Below the pieces are notes generated by a model. It saw only the letters and a program-made list of their open reading frames with translations. It ran no database searches and had not been told where the DNA came from. From contig CANMDT010000012.1 in NCBI GenBank assembly GCA_947496715.1, positions 1 to 44,322 on the forward strand: a DNA stretch of 44,322 nucleotides, in the 5' to 3' direction. The position numbers and the translations under genes were made by a program. Source of the DNA: Myxococcales bacterium. GTDB taxonomy: Bacteria > Myxococcota_A > Bradymonadia > REDH01. Below are positions 1 through 8,557 of the stretch, piece by piece (position 1 is the first letter of the stretch; every line of letters starts with the position of its first letter).

Positions 1-359
1 AGACCACGAAGGAGAAGGCGAAGGCGGACAAGGAAGATACGGAGGCCAATCCCTTCGGCGTGGCGGGCGGCGGCGGTACCATGGCTGCCTGCGACGACAA
101 GATTCTCCGCGACTTCAAGCTCAAGGATGGCGTGACGATCGCGCGGGTGGTCACCAGCCATGACGAGGCGCCCGTAGAGTCGGGGAATGCCACCATCGGC
201 TTCTTCCCGAACGGCTTTGTGGAGCGGTCGATGATCTGGGTGAAAGGGACCGACGGCGGCTATTTCACGCTGATCGTGGACCCGATGTCGGGGCGTGTCC
301 GGGTGAAGCCGGGCGACCTCGAAGTGCCCGATGACTTCTTCGAAGTGGAGGAGGACTGA
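1..359 (+). CDS. gspH: GspH-like type II secretion pseudopilin, 5'-truncated by the window edge
   Basis: C-terminal part of a minor pseudopilin. The frame is open from base 3 with no stop before 357-359, so the gene begins upstream, and the GTG at 60 is unlikely to be the true start. The visible residues begin with a Lys/Glu-rich charged stretch and continue into a beta-rich domain containing a PNG turn (F-F-P-N-G-F), as in the C-terminal domain of GspH-type pseudopilins. The prepilin N-terminus is outside the window. The assignment rests on this fold pattern plus position directly before gspI, the usual G-H-I-J-K order. Its TGA overlaps the gspI ATG by one base, so the two are translationally coupled. 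A divergent GspG cannot be fully excluded without the N-terminus, but the PNG-containing domain favours GspH. Confidence 0.72.
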   Translation, partial: TTKEKAKADKEDTEANPFGVAGGGGTMAACDDKILRDFKLKDGVTIARVVTSHDEAPVESGNATIGFFPNGFVERSMIWVKGTDGGYFTLIVDPMSGRVRVKPGDLEVPDDFFEVEED

Positions 360-961
360 TGCGTCGGGGCTTCACACTTCTGGAGGTCATGATCGCTCTG
401 GCGATTCTGGCTGTGAGCCTGACGATTCTGATCGGCACGCAGGCCAATTCGGTCCACATGACCGAGCGAGCGAGCAGGATGTCGGCGGCGGCGATGCTGG
501 CGCGTTCTCAGATGATCGACATCGAGCATGAGCTGCTGAGCGAAGGCTTCTCCGACATGACGGAGGAGATGCGCGGCGACTTCCGCGACGACGGCTTCGA
601 TGGCATGGAGTGGAACGCCGTGGTGGAGGTGGTGGAGCTTCCGCCCGAGGCGAGCGAGCAGCTTGTGAACTCGGTGACGAGCTCGCTCTTCGGATCGTCG
701 GATGGCCAGTCGGAAGGCGCGCTAACCGGCGTTGCCGGGGTCGGGATGGCGCTGCCGATGATCGTTGGCCAGATTCCGACGATGATCAACGAGATGTCGG
801 AGCGGATGCGCCGCGTGACACTGGAGATCAGCTGGCCGGAGGGGGAGGGCCGCGGCACGCTCACGGTGCAGCAGTATGTGGTGAACCTGAACAAGGGCGG
901 AGCTGAGGGCATCGCGAAGCCGACGGTTGGCGGCCTTCCGATTGCGCCGGTGGCGCCATGA
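359..961 (+). CDS. gspI: Type II secretion minor pseudopilin GspI
   Basis: Minor pseudopilin that forms the tip of the periplasmic pseudopilus with GspJ and GspK. The N-terminus is a textbook class III prepilin signal: M-R-R-G followed by F-T-L-L-E, with the predicted GspO peptidase cut after Gly4 and the conserved Glu at mature position +5. A hydrophobic helix follows to about residue 27. The 200-residue length is longer than the usual 120-130 for GspI because of an acidic, Met-rich middle region (about residues 55-135). The ATG overlaps the preceding stop (TGATG), and the gene ends in an ATGA overlap with gspJ. Identification as GspI rests on operon order and the short prepilin leader. Confidence 0.85.
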   Translation: MRRGFTLLEVMIALAILAVSLTILIGTQANSVHMTERASRMSAAAMLARSQMIDIEHELLSEGFSDMTEEMRGDFRDDGFDGMEWNAVVEVVELPPEASEQLVNSVTSSLFGSSDGQSEGALTGVAGVGMALPMIVGQIPTMINEMSERMRRVTLEISWPEGEGRGTLTVQQYVVNLNKGGAEGIAKPTVGGLPIAPVAP

Positions 962-1719
962 GGGTGCACCGTTCGCAGCGCGGTCTGACGCTCATCGAGG
1001 TGATGCTCGCGGTGGCACTGCTTGCGACCATCACGGTGATCCTGTGGGGCACGGTCTCGACCAGTTTCAAGATCCGGAATGCGACCATCGACAAGTTCGA
1101 ACGGAACCGGGTGGTGCAGCAGGCGATGGGCCGCATGGTACGCGAGATCGCGACCGCCTTCATCACAACGCCCAACGCCGACCCGACGAATGACAAGCGC
1201 GAGGTGATGCGGGAGACGGTCTTCGATGGGACCGACGACGAGCTGAACTTCACGGGCTTCTGCCATGTGAGGATTCACGAGGAGGAGGTTGCCGGCGTGG
1301 AGGCCGAGCTGACCTACCGGATCGAGTCGATGACGGGGGACGACGGCAAGGTTCATCGCAACCTCGTGCGGCGCGAAGATGCGCCCATCGATGCGCACGC
1401 AGACAAGGGCGGCGTGGTCTACACGATGGTCGAGGATGTGGAGGATGTGCGGTTCGAATACTGGGACGGCAGCAAGGAGATTGCCGGCGAGGCTTGGGCG
1501 CGGGAGTGGGACGCCTCGGCGCACGATGGCCAGCTTCCGAGCCGCGTGCGGATCACGCTCAAGGTGAAGCACCCGCTCCGGGATGACCGGGATATCACGA
1601 TGTCGACGCAGACGACGATTGCGCTGACGGAGCCGATCGACCCCTTCAAGATTGCGCAGGATGAGGCGCGGGGTGAGCTCGTGAACCGGCTCCAAGAGGC
1701 CCTGGAGCAGCGCCCATGA
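958..1719 (+). CDS. gspJ: Type II secretion minor pseudopilin GspJ
   Basis: Minor pseudopilin of the T2SS tip complex (253 residues). The prepilin cleavage site is after Gly9 (R-G followed by L-T-L-I-E, Glu at +5), followed by a hydrophobic helix. The body has the GspJ pattern: a helix with R-x-x-V-V-Q-Q-A-x-x-R-M-x-R-E-I, then a long beta-rich globular domain. The length matches GspJ (about 200-250) rather than GspI or GspH. Overlaps gspI by four bases (ATGA) and gspK by four bases, so all three are expected to be made in fixed proportion from one transcript. Confidence 0.88.
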   Translation: MRVHRSQRGLTLIEVMLAVALLATITVILWGTVSTSFKIRNATIDKFERNRVVQQAMGRMVREIATAFITTPNADPTNDKREVMRETVFDGTDDELNFTGFCHVRIHEEEVAGVEAELTYRIESMTGDDGKVHRNLVRREDAPIDAHADKGGVVYTMVEDVEDVRFEYWDGSKEIAGEAWAREWDASAHDGQLPSRVRITLKVKHPLRDDRDITMSTQTTIALTEPIDPFKIAQDEARGELVNRLQEALEQRP

Positions 1720-3167
1720 GCCTGCCCATCCGCCTGAAGAAGCTGCTGACGCGGCTGCGGCTACCGCTGCCGGCGCGCGAACGCGGCATCGCGCTGATTC
1801 TGGTGCTCGGGACGGTCGCAGTGCTGACGGTTTCGATTGTGCAGTTCATCTACGACACGCGGGTCAACCTCCACTTGGCGCAGAACCAGCGCGACGAGGT
1901 GAAGGCCTACTTCCTGGCCAAGAGCGGCATCAACCTGCAGCGGCTCGCCCTCTCCTACCAGTTCGAACTGGCCGACAAGGCCTCGTCGGGCGACATGCTC
2001 GGCCGCGCGGCGAAGAACGGGAAGTTCCAGCTCTGGCGCTACCTCGACATCTTTCTTCCGATTGTGACGAAGGGGGAGTTCAATACGCCGATCGGCGGCG
2101 TGGATTTCAACTCGCTTGGCGGCGAGGGCTTCGGCGGTCTGACGGGTGAGATTGAGTTCGAGAACCCCGTGTCGGAGAACGGCAAGGTGAGCATCAACTC
2201 GCTGGCGAAGTCACCGCTGCCGCAGGATACGGCGGCGGCCCTCTGCGCGATGTTCCGACCGATGGCTTTCGCGCAGCCGCAGAACCGCGATGCACGCGAG
2301 GATGCGCGCCTGCAGTATGAGCTGGTGGCGGCCATCATCGACCATGTGGACCCCGACTCCGACATGACGATTCTGGACGAGAACTGCGTGGCGAGCCGGG
2401 GCGGCGCGGGGAACGAGAGTTCACGGTATGCCGACCTGGACTGGGGCCCGCTCAACGAGCCGCTGCTGTCGCTGGAGGGTCTGCTGCAGGTTCCTGGGAT
2501 GACGCCCGAGCTGTTTGAGAGCGTGCGGGAACATCTGACCATCTACGATACGCAGGCCTTCCTATACGCGAACATGGCGACCGACATCGACTGGTTCAGC
2601 TGGCTCTGCAACCACATCCAGGGCGCCCCCCCGGGCTACAACCCCTGCGTGACGGACATGGGTGTGGCGACGACGGTGCTCTACCAGACGCTGGCGCTCG
2701 ACGGGCGGGTCCGGTTCTTCGAGAATCCGATGCAGGTGCTGATGCTGATGCTGTCGGGGCAGCAGGCGCCGGGCGGCGAGGACATCACGCGGGACCTGTC
2801 GCGGATGATGGCCTTCGGCTCGGCAGATTCGGTGGTGAGTTTTGTGAACGAGACGCTGACGCGGAACCCGACGGCGGGGGCCTTCTGGGCGCAGTATTCT
2901 CGACCGAGGCCTGAGATGGCAGCGGCTGCGGCAACGCTCGGCTGGACGCCGGCCTACTTCGCGCTGCTGCTGCAGCAGCAGGCCACAGCGCCGCAGCTTC
3001 AGACGGTCAACTACGACACGGCCGCGATGCGTTCTTTGGTGCGCACCGATACCCCGAAGATCTATACGGTTACGGCCAAGGGTCGCTATGGTCAGGCAAC
3101 GCGGGAGCTGCGCACGGTGGTTGATTTCAACCGTGACGGAAGATTCCTCTTTTGGAGTGAAAACTAG
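1716..3167 (+). CDS. gspK: Type II secretion minor pseudopilin GspK
   Basis: Largest minor pseudopilin (483 residues), which caps the pseudopilus with GspI and GspJ. The leader is long and basic (23 residues, RLKKLLTRLRLPLPARER) with predicted prepilin cleavage after Gly24. Mature position +5 is Leu rather than Glu, the known hallmark of GspK. The segment D-E-V-K-A-Y-F-L-A-K-S-G just after the helix is the conserved GspK motif. At 483 residues it is longer than the usual 300-350. Its TAG overlaps the GTG start of gspL by one base. Confidence 0.9.
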   Translation: MSLPIRLKKLLTRLRLPLPARERGIALILVLGTVAVLTVSIVQFIYDTRVNLHLAQNQRDEVKAYFLAKSGINLQRLALSYQFELADKASSGDMLGRAAKNGKFQLWRYLDIFLPIVTKGEFNTPIGGVDFNSLGGEGFGGLTGEIEFENPVSENGKVSINSLAKSPLPQDTAAALCAMFRPMAFAQPQNRDAREDARLQYELVAAIIDHVDPDSDMTILDENCVASRGGAGNESSRYADLDWGPLNEPLLSLEGLLQVPGMTPELFESVREHLTIYDTQAFLYANMATDIDWFSWLCNHIQGAPPGYNPCVTDMGVATTVLYQTLALDGRVRFFENPMQVLMLMLSGQQAPGGEDITRDLSRMMAFGSADSVVSFVNETLTRNPTAGAFWAQYSRPRPEMAAAAATLGWTPAYFALLLQQQATAPQLQTVNYDTAAMRSLVRTDTPKIYTVTAKGRYGQATRELRTVVDFNRDGRFLFWSEN

Positions 3168-3628
3168 TGGGCAGCCGAATCATTGGACTCGACATCGGTA
3201 CGACGAGCCTCCGCGTCGTGGTGCTGGATGCAGGCTTCCGCAGCCTCACGGTTGTGGAGATGTGCGAAACGGAGATTTTGGTCTCTGGCGCGGTTGCCGC
3301 GTTGGAGGGCGAGGAGGACGACGCGGTCGCGCTGACGCCGGCTGAGGCGAGGCTCGCTGCGGTGGCCGAGGCGCTGGAGCGACTCCGGGCGCAGGGGATG
3401 CTGGAGGCCGAAGGCTTCGGCGTCGCGGCGACTTCGGAGGGTATCTACCTGACGCCGCTCGCGCTGCCCTTTAGCGGAGCGAAGGAGATCGGTGCGGTAC
3501 TGGTGCCGCAGCTAGACGGCCGCATCCCGGAGGAGGTGGAGTCGCTGCAGCTTTCCTTCACGGTGGGCAACCGACTGCCGTCGGGTGAGCATAGGTGTTT
3601 GTGGCTGCAGCGAAGCCGGAGGCCGTAG
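3167..3628 (+). CDS. gspL: GspL, N-terminal fragment (frame broken near 3596-3601)
   Basis: First part of the T2SS inner-membrane platform protein GspL, whose cytoplasmic domain is actin-like and docks the GspE ATPase. It starts at GTG (TAGTG overlap with gspK). The first residues, I-I-G-L-D-I-G-T-T-S-L-R, match the phosphate-1 loop of the GspL/PilM actin-like fold. Family-like sequence continues to about residue 145 (...S-G-E-H-R-C), then the frame runs into a TAG at 3626-3628 after a few unrelated residues. The continuation lies in the next frame from 3601. Restoring one base near the T run at 3598-3600 would give R-C-(L/F)-V-A-A-A-K-P, which is how the family continues. See the separate finding. 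Confidence 0.75.
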   Translation: MGSRIIGLDIGTTSLRVVVLDAGFRSLTVVEMCETEILVSGAVAALEGEEDDAVALTPAEARLAAVAEALERLRAQGMLEAEGFGVAATSEGIYLTPLALPFSGAKEIGAVLVPQLDGRIPEEVESLQLSFTVGNRLPSGEHRCLWLQRSRRP

Positions 3629-4860
3629 CAGACCGCCTTGAGACGCTCGCAACGTGGGGCATCGACCCTCGGGTGCTGGAGCTTTCGCCCTTCCCTGTGG
3701 CTGCTGCGGCGGCTTGGCTTCTGGGCCCGACGCCGGAGCCTGTGGCGGTGCTGGACATCGGAGCGCAGCGGGCGTCGCTCGTGGTCATCGCCGATCAGAA
3801 GGTGGAGTTTGTGCATACGGTCGCTGGCGGCGGCGCGCTGGTGACGGCTGCGATCATGCGGGCCTTCCCCGACCTTGACGAAGAGACGGCCCGCATGGGC
3901 AAGCACCGCGACGGGAGCCTGCTGATGCCGGCCGAAGGCGAGGCTTGGACGGAGGATGAGGAGCTTGTCTTCTCTGCGTGCGACGAGGGGGTGAAGCCGC
4001 TGGTGCGCGACCTTCGTCGGTCGCTTCACGCGCACGCTACACAGTGGGGTCGACCCGTGACGCGGCTCTATCTGACGGGCGGCGGGTCGCAGCTTCGCGG
4101 ACTGTCAGAGTACCTGGGTTCGGCGCTCGGCGTGGAGACGGAGTTGCTCCCGGCAACGCGCCCCGAAGTGGTGGCCATGCCCGACCTTGCCGAGCAGCTG
4201 CCGCTGTTCACGACGGCGCTGGGGTTGGCGCTGCGGGCGGCCGGCATGCAGAGCGCGACCGGTCTCGACCTGCGCGTGGGCGCGTCGGCCTTCAAGGGGA
4301 CGACAGAGCACCTCCGCGGCCGCTTGGTGGAGATGGCTGCATGGGGCGGCGCAATCGTGGCGGCTCTCATGATGCTGCTGGTCGCGCGGGCCTCGCTGCT
4401 TCAGGCGGAGGTCGATGTGCTCGACGCGGAGCTGACGAAACTGACGACCGAGGTCATGGGCAAGCCTGTCACGGGGAGCGAGAGCATCCTCAAAGCGATC
4501 AGAGAGAGCGGGGACGAGGCCTCCTTCATCCCCAAGCAGTCGGCCTTCGACATCTTCGCGGCGGTGACCGCAGCCGTGCAGGCGACCTCGGATGAGGGCT
4601 ACGACGCCAAGGCGAAACAGGTGGATGTCGATCTGCAGCGCAAGCAGTTCCTCATCAAGGGCATCGCCGACACGGCGGAGTCTGTGGACGCGCTTGAGAC
4701 GAAGTTGAGCGAGATCCCCTGTATCAAGGAGATCAAGCGTGGGTCGGTTGAGGCGTCGCGCACATCGGCGGGCTTCGACTTCGACATGAAGGGAACCGCG
4801 AGCTGCGCCGCGATTGCGTCGCCGGCGAAGAAGGCTGCGAAGTCGGGAGGCAAGCCGTGA
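3595..4860 (+). CDS. gspL: GspL, C-terminal part: actin-like fold, membrane helix and periplasmic domain
   Basis: Second part of GspL, open from a GTG at 3595 that directly follows an in-frame TAG. V-A-A-A-K-P-E-A-V continues the PilM/GspL actin-like domain, with the second nucleotide loop V-A-V-L-D-I-G near residues 50-56 and L-T-G-G-G-S near 160-165. A single transmembrane helix lies at about 247-266 (G-G-A-I-V-A-A-L-M-M-L-L-V). It is followed by a coiled segment and a small periplasmic ferredoxin-like domain, the GspL arrangement. A GGTGAG just upstream of the GTG could permit re-initiation, so a two-chain GspL is possible, but one gene with a frameshift or base-call error is more likely. 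Ends in a four-base overlap with gspM. Confidence 0.8.
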   Translation: MFVAAAKPEAVADRLETLATWGIDPRVLELSPFPVAAAAAWLLGPTPEPVAVLDIGAQRASLVVIADQKVEFVHTVAGGGALVTAAIMRAFPDLDEETARMGKHRDGSLLMPAEGEAWTEDEELVFSACDEGVKPLVRDLRRSLHAHATQWGRPVTRLYLTGGGSQLRGLSEYLGSALGVETELLPATRPEVVAMPDLAEQLPLFTTALGLALRAAGMQSATGLDLRVGASAFKGTTEHLRGRLVEMAAWGGAIVAALMMLLVARASLLQAEVDVLDAELTKLTTEVMGKPVTGSESILKAIRESGDEASFIPKQSAFDIFAAVTAAVQATSDEGYDAKAKQVDVDLQRKQFLIKGIADTAESVDALETKLSEIPCIKEIKRGSVEASRTSAGFDFDMKGTASCAAIASPAKKAAKSGGKP

Positions 4861-5447
4861 GCGCGTTGAGCCAGGGCTGGGCCACCCTACGGTCCAAGTT
4901 TGATGCCATGTCTCAGCGCGAGCAGACGCTCCTGATGGCCATGGTGGGGACGCTGAGCCTGCTCGGCGTCATCTTGGTGGTCGGCCTCTCGATGCAGCGG
5001 TCATCGGCCCTCGAGGAGCAGCTCCTCGGCAAGCGCGAGGCGCTCACCCAGCTCCTCTCACAGCGCGATACCTTCATGGAGCGGATCACGGCGCGCAGCG
5101 ACCGCGAAGAGAAGCTGAAGAAGAACGTCCTGCGGCTCTCCTCGTTTGTGGAGGATCAGGCGCGCGAGGCGGGACTTGGTCGGCCGCGCGAGTTCAAGGA
5201 CACGCAAGAGCCGGTGCCGGGACGCTCCGAGGTGACGGCGCATCGCACGACCGTTCGCATCGAGGATGTGAGTTTCGAGCAGTTCAAGGATCTGCTCACC
5301 TCCATCGCCGATACCGACGAACTCGTCTTCATTGAAAAGGTAGGCTTGAACGCTGCGAAGAAGAAGGAGGCCGGCGACCACATGGATGTGGAGCTGTCGC
5401 TGGTGACCTACAAGATGGGCAGCACCGACAAGGAGGAGAAGCCATGA
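4857..5447 (+). CDS. gspM: Type II secretion inner-membrane protein GspM
   Basis: Bitopic platform protein (196 residues) that partners GspL. A short cytoplasmic N-terminus with the typical M-S-Q-R-E-Q-T-L-L-M motif precedes a membrane helix at about residues 23-43. A charged coiled-coil stretch and a small C-terminal domain with alternating hydrophobic strands (V-R-I-E-D-V-S-F-E-Q-F) follow. The GTG start overlaps the gspL stop (GTGA) and the gene ends in an ATGA overlap with gspN. The family is poorly conserved in sequence, so size, topology and position between gspL and gspN carry the assignment. Confidence 0.87.
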   Translation: MSALSQGWATLRSKFDAMSQREQTLLMAMVGTLSLLGVILVVGLSMQRSSALEEQLLGKREALTQLLSQRDTFMERITARSDREEKLKKNVLRLSSFVEDQAREAGLGRPREFKDTQEPVPGRSEVTAHRTTVRIEDVSFEQFKDLLTSIADTDELVFIEKVGLNAAKKKEAGDHMDVELSLVTYKMGSTDKEEKP

Positions 5448-6514
5448 GCCCCACCTTGCGGAAGACCCTCTTTGGGCTGCTGTTCTCCTTCACCCTCTCC
5501 GTGGGCTCGCTGCTGATGTTCCCGATGGGCATCGTTTCCCGCGTCATCGAGGCGCAGACGGAGAAGGCGCTCGGTTACAAGTATGATGTTTCGCTCGAGA
5601 AGACGACCCTCTCGGGGCTTCCGGCGGTGAGCCTTCACAACCTGCAACTGCTCCCTCTGGGCGGAACGCAGGAGGGTCCAAAACTGCCGATCAAGGTGGA
5701 GAAGGCGCGCATCTCGCTCGGGCTGTTTTCGCTCCTGCGCGGCAAGCCCTCCGCAGAGGTCACGCTGACCTTCCCCTCGGGCGAGATTGTGTCGCGGCTC
5801 ATCCCCGGCGACGGCTACCGCGCCGAGGTGGACTTCTTCGATGTCGACCTGCGCGACCTCGACATCATCCGACAGAAGCTCGGGCTGCCGGTTTCCGGTG
5901 CGGTGCGGGGCAACGTGACGCTTGAACTCGATGGGGAGCGCCGCCTCCAGGGAGGTGAGATCAACCTGAGCATCGCACCGCTCGTCATCGGGCCCGGCGC
6001 GCTGAAGTCGGCGGCGACCAAGAGCCTTGAAGGTGGCATTCCCCTGCCGGCGACGGCGCTCGGCACGGTGTCGTTCCGCGCCAATATCAAAGAGTCCGAC
6101 ATCGTCATCGACGCGCTGGAGTCCGACGGCAAAGACATCAAGCTGGCCTCAAACGGGAAGATTCAGGTGCGGGAGCCCTTCAAGGCCTCGTCTGTGCAGC
6201 TCGACCTCCGCTTCCTCATCGAGGAGGACTACAAGGAGCGGGCTGGCCTCGGCGGCCTGTTCGGCATGATGCCGGTGCTGCAGCGTGCCTCGTGCGGTGA
6301 GGGCTGGTATGGCCTGCGCGTCTCGGGCTCGGTGGCCCGTCTCGGTCCGCCGTCGCCGCTCGGTGCGAACTGCAAGCAGGGTGCGAAGGCAGGCGCCGCC
6401 AAGGCCGACAAGCCTGCCTCCCGTCCCGTCCGATCCAAGGCCGGCGCGAAGGACAAGGCCGCTGCGGAGCCTGACCCTGCAGCGGAGCCCGCAGCGGACC
6501 CCGAGCCGAAGTAG
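5444..6514 (+). CDS. gspN: Type II secretion system protein GspN
   Basis: 356-residue protein with an N-terminal membrane anchor (about residues 8-30), followed by a repeated amphipathic beta-strand pattern typical of GspN/AsmA-like proteins (for example S-G-A-V-R-G-N-V-T-L-E-L-D-G). GspN is found in only some type II systems; its exact role is unsettled, although it sits in the envelope with the rest of the machine. The last 45 or so residues are a low-complexity Ala/Lys/Pro/Glu tail. The gene ends the operon: its TAG faces the cmk stop only four bases away, leaving no room for a separate terminator. Confidence 0.85.
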   Translation: MSPTLRKTLFGLLFSFTLSVGSLLMFPMGIVSRVIEAQTEKALGYKYDVSLEKTTLSGLPAVSLHNLQLLPLGGTQEGPKLPIKVEKARISLGLFSLLRGKPSAEVTLTFPSGEIVSRLIPGDGYRAEVDFFDVDLRDLDIIRQKLGLPVSGAVRGNVTLELDGERRLQGGEINLSIAPLVIGPGALKSAATKSLEGGIPLPATALGTVSFRANIKESDIVIDALESDGKDIKLASNGKIQVREPFKASSVQLDLRFLIEEDYKERAGLGGLFGMMPVLQRASCGEGWYGLRVSGSVARLGPPSPLGANCKQGAKAGAAKADKPASRPVRSKAGAKDKAAAEPDPAAEPAADPEPK

Positions 6515-6521
6515 CGCGCTA
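6512..6521. other. Ten-base palindrome formed by two facing stop codons
   Basis: TAGCGCGCTA is a perfect inverted repeat containing the TAG of gspN on the plus strand and the TAG of cmk on the minus strand. It is the whole boundary between two long convergent operons. A nearly identical junction (TAGCCCGCTA) separates the DUF456 gene and the HEAT-like gene at 16243-16252. The stem is far too short to be an intrinsic terminator. Confidence 0.6.
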
Positions 6522-7184
6522 GGAGCGGCGGGCAGTCACGAGCCCGAGGACGAGGTCGATGACCTGGTCCAGCTCGAGGTTGGTTGTGTCGACCTCAATG
6601 GCGTCGTCGGCCTTGCGGAGCGGCGCCACGGCGCGCTCCATGTCGCGCGCATCGCGGGCAGCGATCTCTCGGGTGACCTCTGCCGAGGCCGACTCGTGCA
6701 CGCCGGACTGCACCACGCGGCGCCGGCTGCGCGCATCGAGTGAGGCGGTAAGGAAGAGTTTGATGTCGGCATCTGGGAAGACGACCGTTCCGATGTCGCG
6801 GCCCTCCATGACGCAGTCGTTGGCTGCGCCGAGGATGCGCTGGCGGTCGACGAGCGCGGTGCGGACGGCGGGTATGGCGCTGACCTCGGAGGCAGCCTTG
6901 GAGACCTCGGCAGTGCGGATGGCCTCTGTGACATCTTCGCCGGCGAGGAGGATGCGGTTGAGGCCATCGAGGAAGCGGAAGTCGATGGGGAGAGTGCGGG
7001 CAATCTCGCCGAGTTGTTCGTGCGCGCCCGTGGCGAAGGTATCGATGCCGCGGCGTTGTCCTTCGAGGGCTACGCAGCGGTACATGGCACCAGTGTCGAT
7101 GAGTCGGAAGCCAAGGCGCTCGGCGAGGAGTCGGGCGACGGTGCTTTTGCCTGCGCCCGCGGGGCCATCCATTGCGACAATCAT
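6519..7184 (-). CDS. cmk: Cytidylate kinase
   Basis: (d)CMP kinase, which phosphorylates CMP and dCMP with ATP for nucleic-acid precursor supply (221 residues, normal length). The P-loop is at residues 7-14 (G-P-A-G-A-G-K-S) after M-I-V-A-M-D. The CMP-binding motif I-D-T-G-A-M-Y-R-C follows, and the central G-R-D-I-G-T-V-V-F-P-D-A motif is intact, as is the R-D-x-x-D stretch. The start ATG overlaps the aroA stop (ATGA). Last gene of the minus-strand run, converging on gspN. Confidence 0.97.
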   Translation of the reverse strand: MIVAMDGPAGAGKSTVARLLAERLGFRLIDTGAMYRCVALEGQRRGIDTFATGAHEQLGEIARTLPIDFRFLDGLNRILLAGEDVTEAIRTAEVSKAASEVSAIPAVRTALVDRQRILGAANDCVMEGRDIGTVVFPDADIKLFLTASLDARSRRRVVQSGVHESASAEVTREIAARDARDMERAVAPLRKADDAIEVDTTNLELDQVIDLVLGLVTARRS

Positions 7185-8557
7185 GCTTGGCTCCGCTCAA
7201 CATGGGCACCGAGCGCGATGAGCGCGCCGACGAAGCCCGGGTAGCTGACGTTGATGCTTTCGGCACCGTCGATGGTGCAGGGCCCTGTGGCGCCGAGCGC
7301 GGCCACGGCTGCGGCCATGGCGAGGCGGTGGTCACCGGCGGCGTCGAAGGCGAAGGCGGGCCAGCCGCTGCCTCCTCGACCTCGAACGATGAGCCCCTGC
7401 TCGGTGGCTTCGCAGTCGACCTGCATCGCCTTCAGGAGGCCAAGGGTGGTGGCGAGGCGGTCGCTCTCCTTGAGGCGGAGCTCCCCGGCGTCGTCGATGC
7501 GTGTCTCGCCCTCACACAGGGCCGCCAGCAGCGCGACAAGGGGCAGTTCGTCGATGAGGAGGGGGATGGCCGCGCCGCCGACCGAGCGGGGCTTCAGCGG
7601 GCCTGCAGCGACGGTCACGTCAGCGACCGGTTCGCCGGAGGTAGTGACCCGGTTGCGCCGGAGCGTGACGCGGGCGCCGAGCTGTTGCAGGTGGGTGAGG
7701 AAGGCGGTGCGGGTGGGGTTCACGCCGCAGCCGGTGACGGTCACCTTGCCGCCAGTCACGACTGCCGCGGCGAGGAGGAAGGCGGCGGAGGAGAGGTCGC
7801 CGGGGACTTCAAGGAGGCGGGGTCGAAGGAGTTCCGGCGACTCAAGACGCACAAAGGGGGCGACGGCATCAGCGGCTGCGGTCTGCGGCTGCAGGTAGTG
7901 ATGGGAGGAGGCGACGCGGACGCCGAAGGCGCGGAGCAGCCGCTCGGAGTGGTCGCGGGTGACCTCCGGCTCGACCACCTCGGTCACGGCGCGCCGGTAG
8001 AGCGAGGCGAAGAGGATGGCGGACTTCACCTGGGCCGAGGCAACGCGCAGTACCGCACGGGCGGGCTCGAGCTGGCGGGCCATGTCTGCGGCGCTCCGAA
8101 CGGTGAGCGGGAGCGTTCCGCGGGAGGAGACCTGGAGCGAGAGGCCGAGGTCGTTGAGTGGATCGGCGATGCGGGCCATGGGGCGGCGAGAGAGGCTCTC
8201 ATCGCCCGTCAGCGTCGCCTCGACGCCGGCGCCCGCGAGGAGGCCCGCGAGGAGTCGGGCGGTGGTCCCGGAGTTTCCGCAGTCGATGGGTCGCTGCGGC
8301 CGCTTGAGGCCGTAGAGCCCTACGCCGCGGACGACGATGATGCCGGGCACGGGCCTCAGGACTCCGACGCCCAGCTGCTCGATGGCTGCGAGGGTGGACT
8401 GGTTGTCTGCGCCCTCCCCCGCGCCGCGGAGCTCGGTGTCGCCCTGCGCAATGGCAGCGAGCATCAGCGCGCGGTGGGTGACCGACTTGTCGCCCGGCAC
8501 GGAAATGTTCCCGGAGAGCGGCCCGTGCGGCGGCGCGATGACGAGGCGTTCGGCCAT
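7181..8557 (-). CDS. aroA: 3-phosphoshikimate 1-carboxyvinyltransferase (EPSP synthase)
   Basis: Transfers the enolpyruvyl group of PEP to shikimate-3-phosphate in chorismate synthesis (458 residues). Family motifs seen: P-G-D-K-S-V-T-H-R near the N-terminus, D-C-G-N-S-G-T-T-A-R-L-L, the R-R-P-M-A-R-I PEP-site segment, L-R-L-K-E-S-D-R-L-A and D-H-R-L-A-M-A near the end. The start ATG at 8555-8557 is chosen because the family begins about ten residues before the P-G-D-K-S motif and because the ATG overlaps the hisC stop by one base (TGATG). The same frame stays open far upstream through hisC, but that part is not family-like. Confidence 0.97.
   Translation of the reverse strand: MAERLVIAPPHGPLSGNISVPGDKSVTHRALMLAAIAQGDTELRGAGEGADNQSTLAAIEQLGVGVLRPVPGIIVVRGVGLYGLKRPQRPIDCGNSGTTARLLAGLLAGAGVEATLTGDESLSRRPMARIADPLNDLGLSLQVSSRGTLPLTVRSAADMARQLEPARAVLRVASAQVKSAILFASLYRRAVTEVVEPEVTRDHSERLLRAFGVRVASSHHYLQPQTAAADAVAPFVRLESPELLRPRLLEVPGDLSSAAFLLAAAVVTGGKVTVTGCGVNPTRTAFLTHLQQLGARVTLRRNRVTTSGEPVADVTVAAGPLKPRSVGGAAIPLLIDELPLVALLAALCEGETRIDDAGELRLKESDRLATTLGLLKAMQVDCEATEQGLIVRGRGGSGWPAFAFDAAGDHRLAMAAAVAALGATGPCTIDGAESINVSYPGFVGALIALGAHVERSQA

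Noticed and set aside
3596-3601. Programmed -1 frameshift in gspL
   Set aside because: A -1 slip at TGT TTG would restore the protein, but there is no X-XXY-YYZ slippery heptamer and gspL is not known to use recoding; a sequence error or mutation is simpler.
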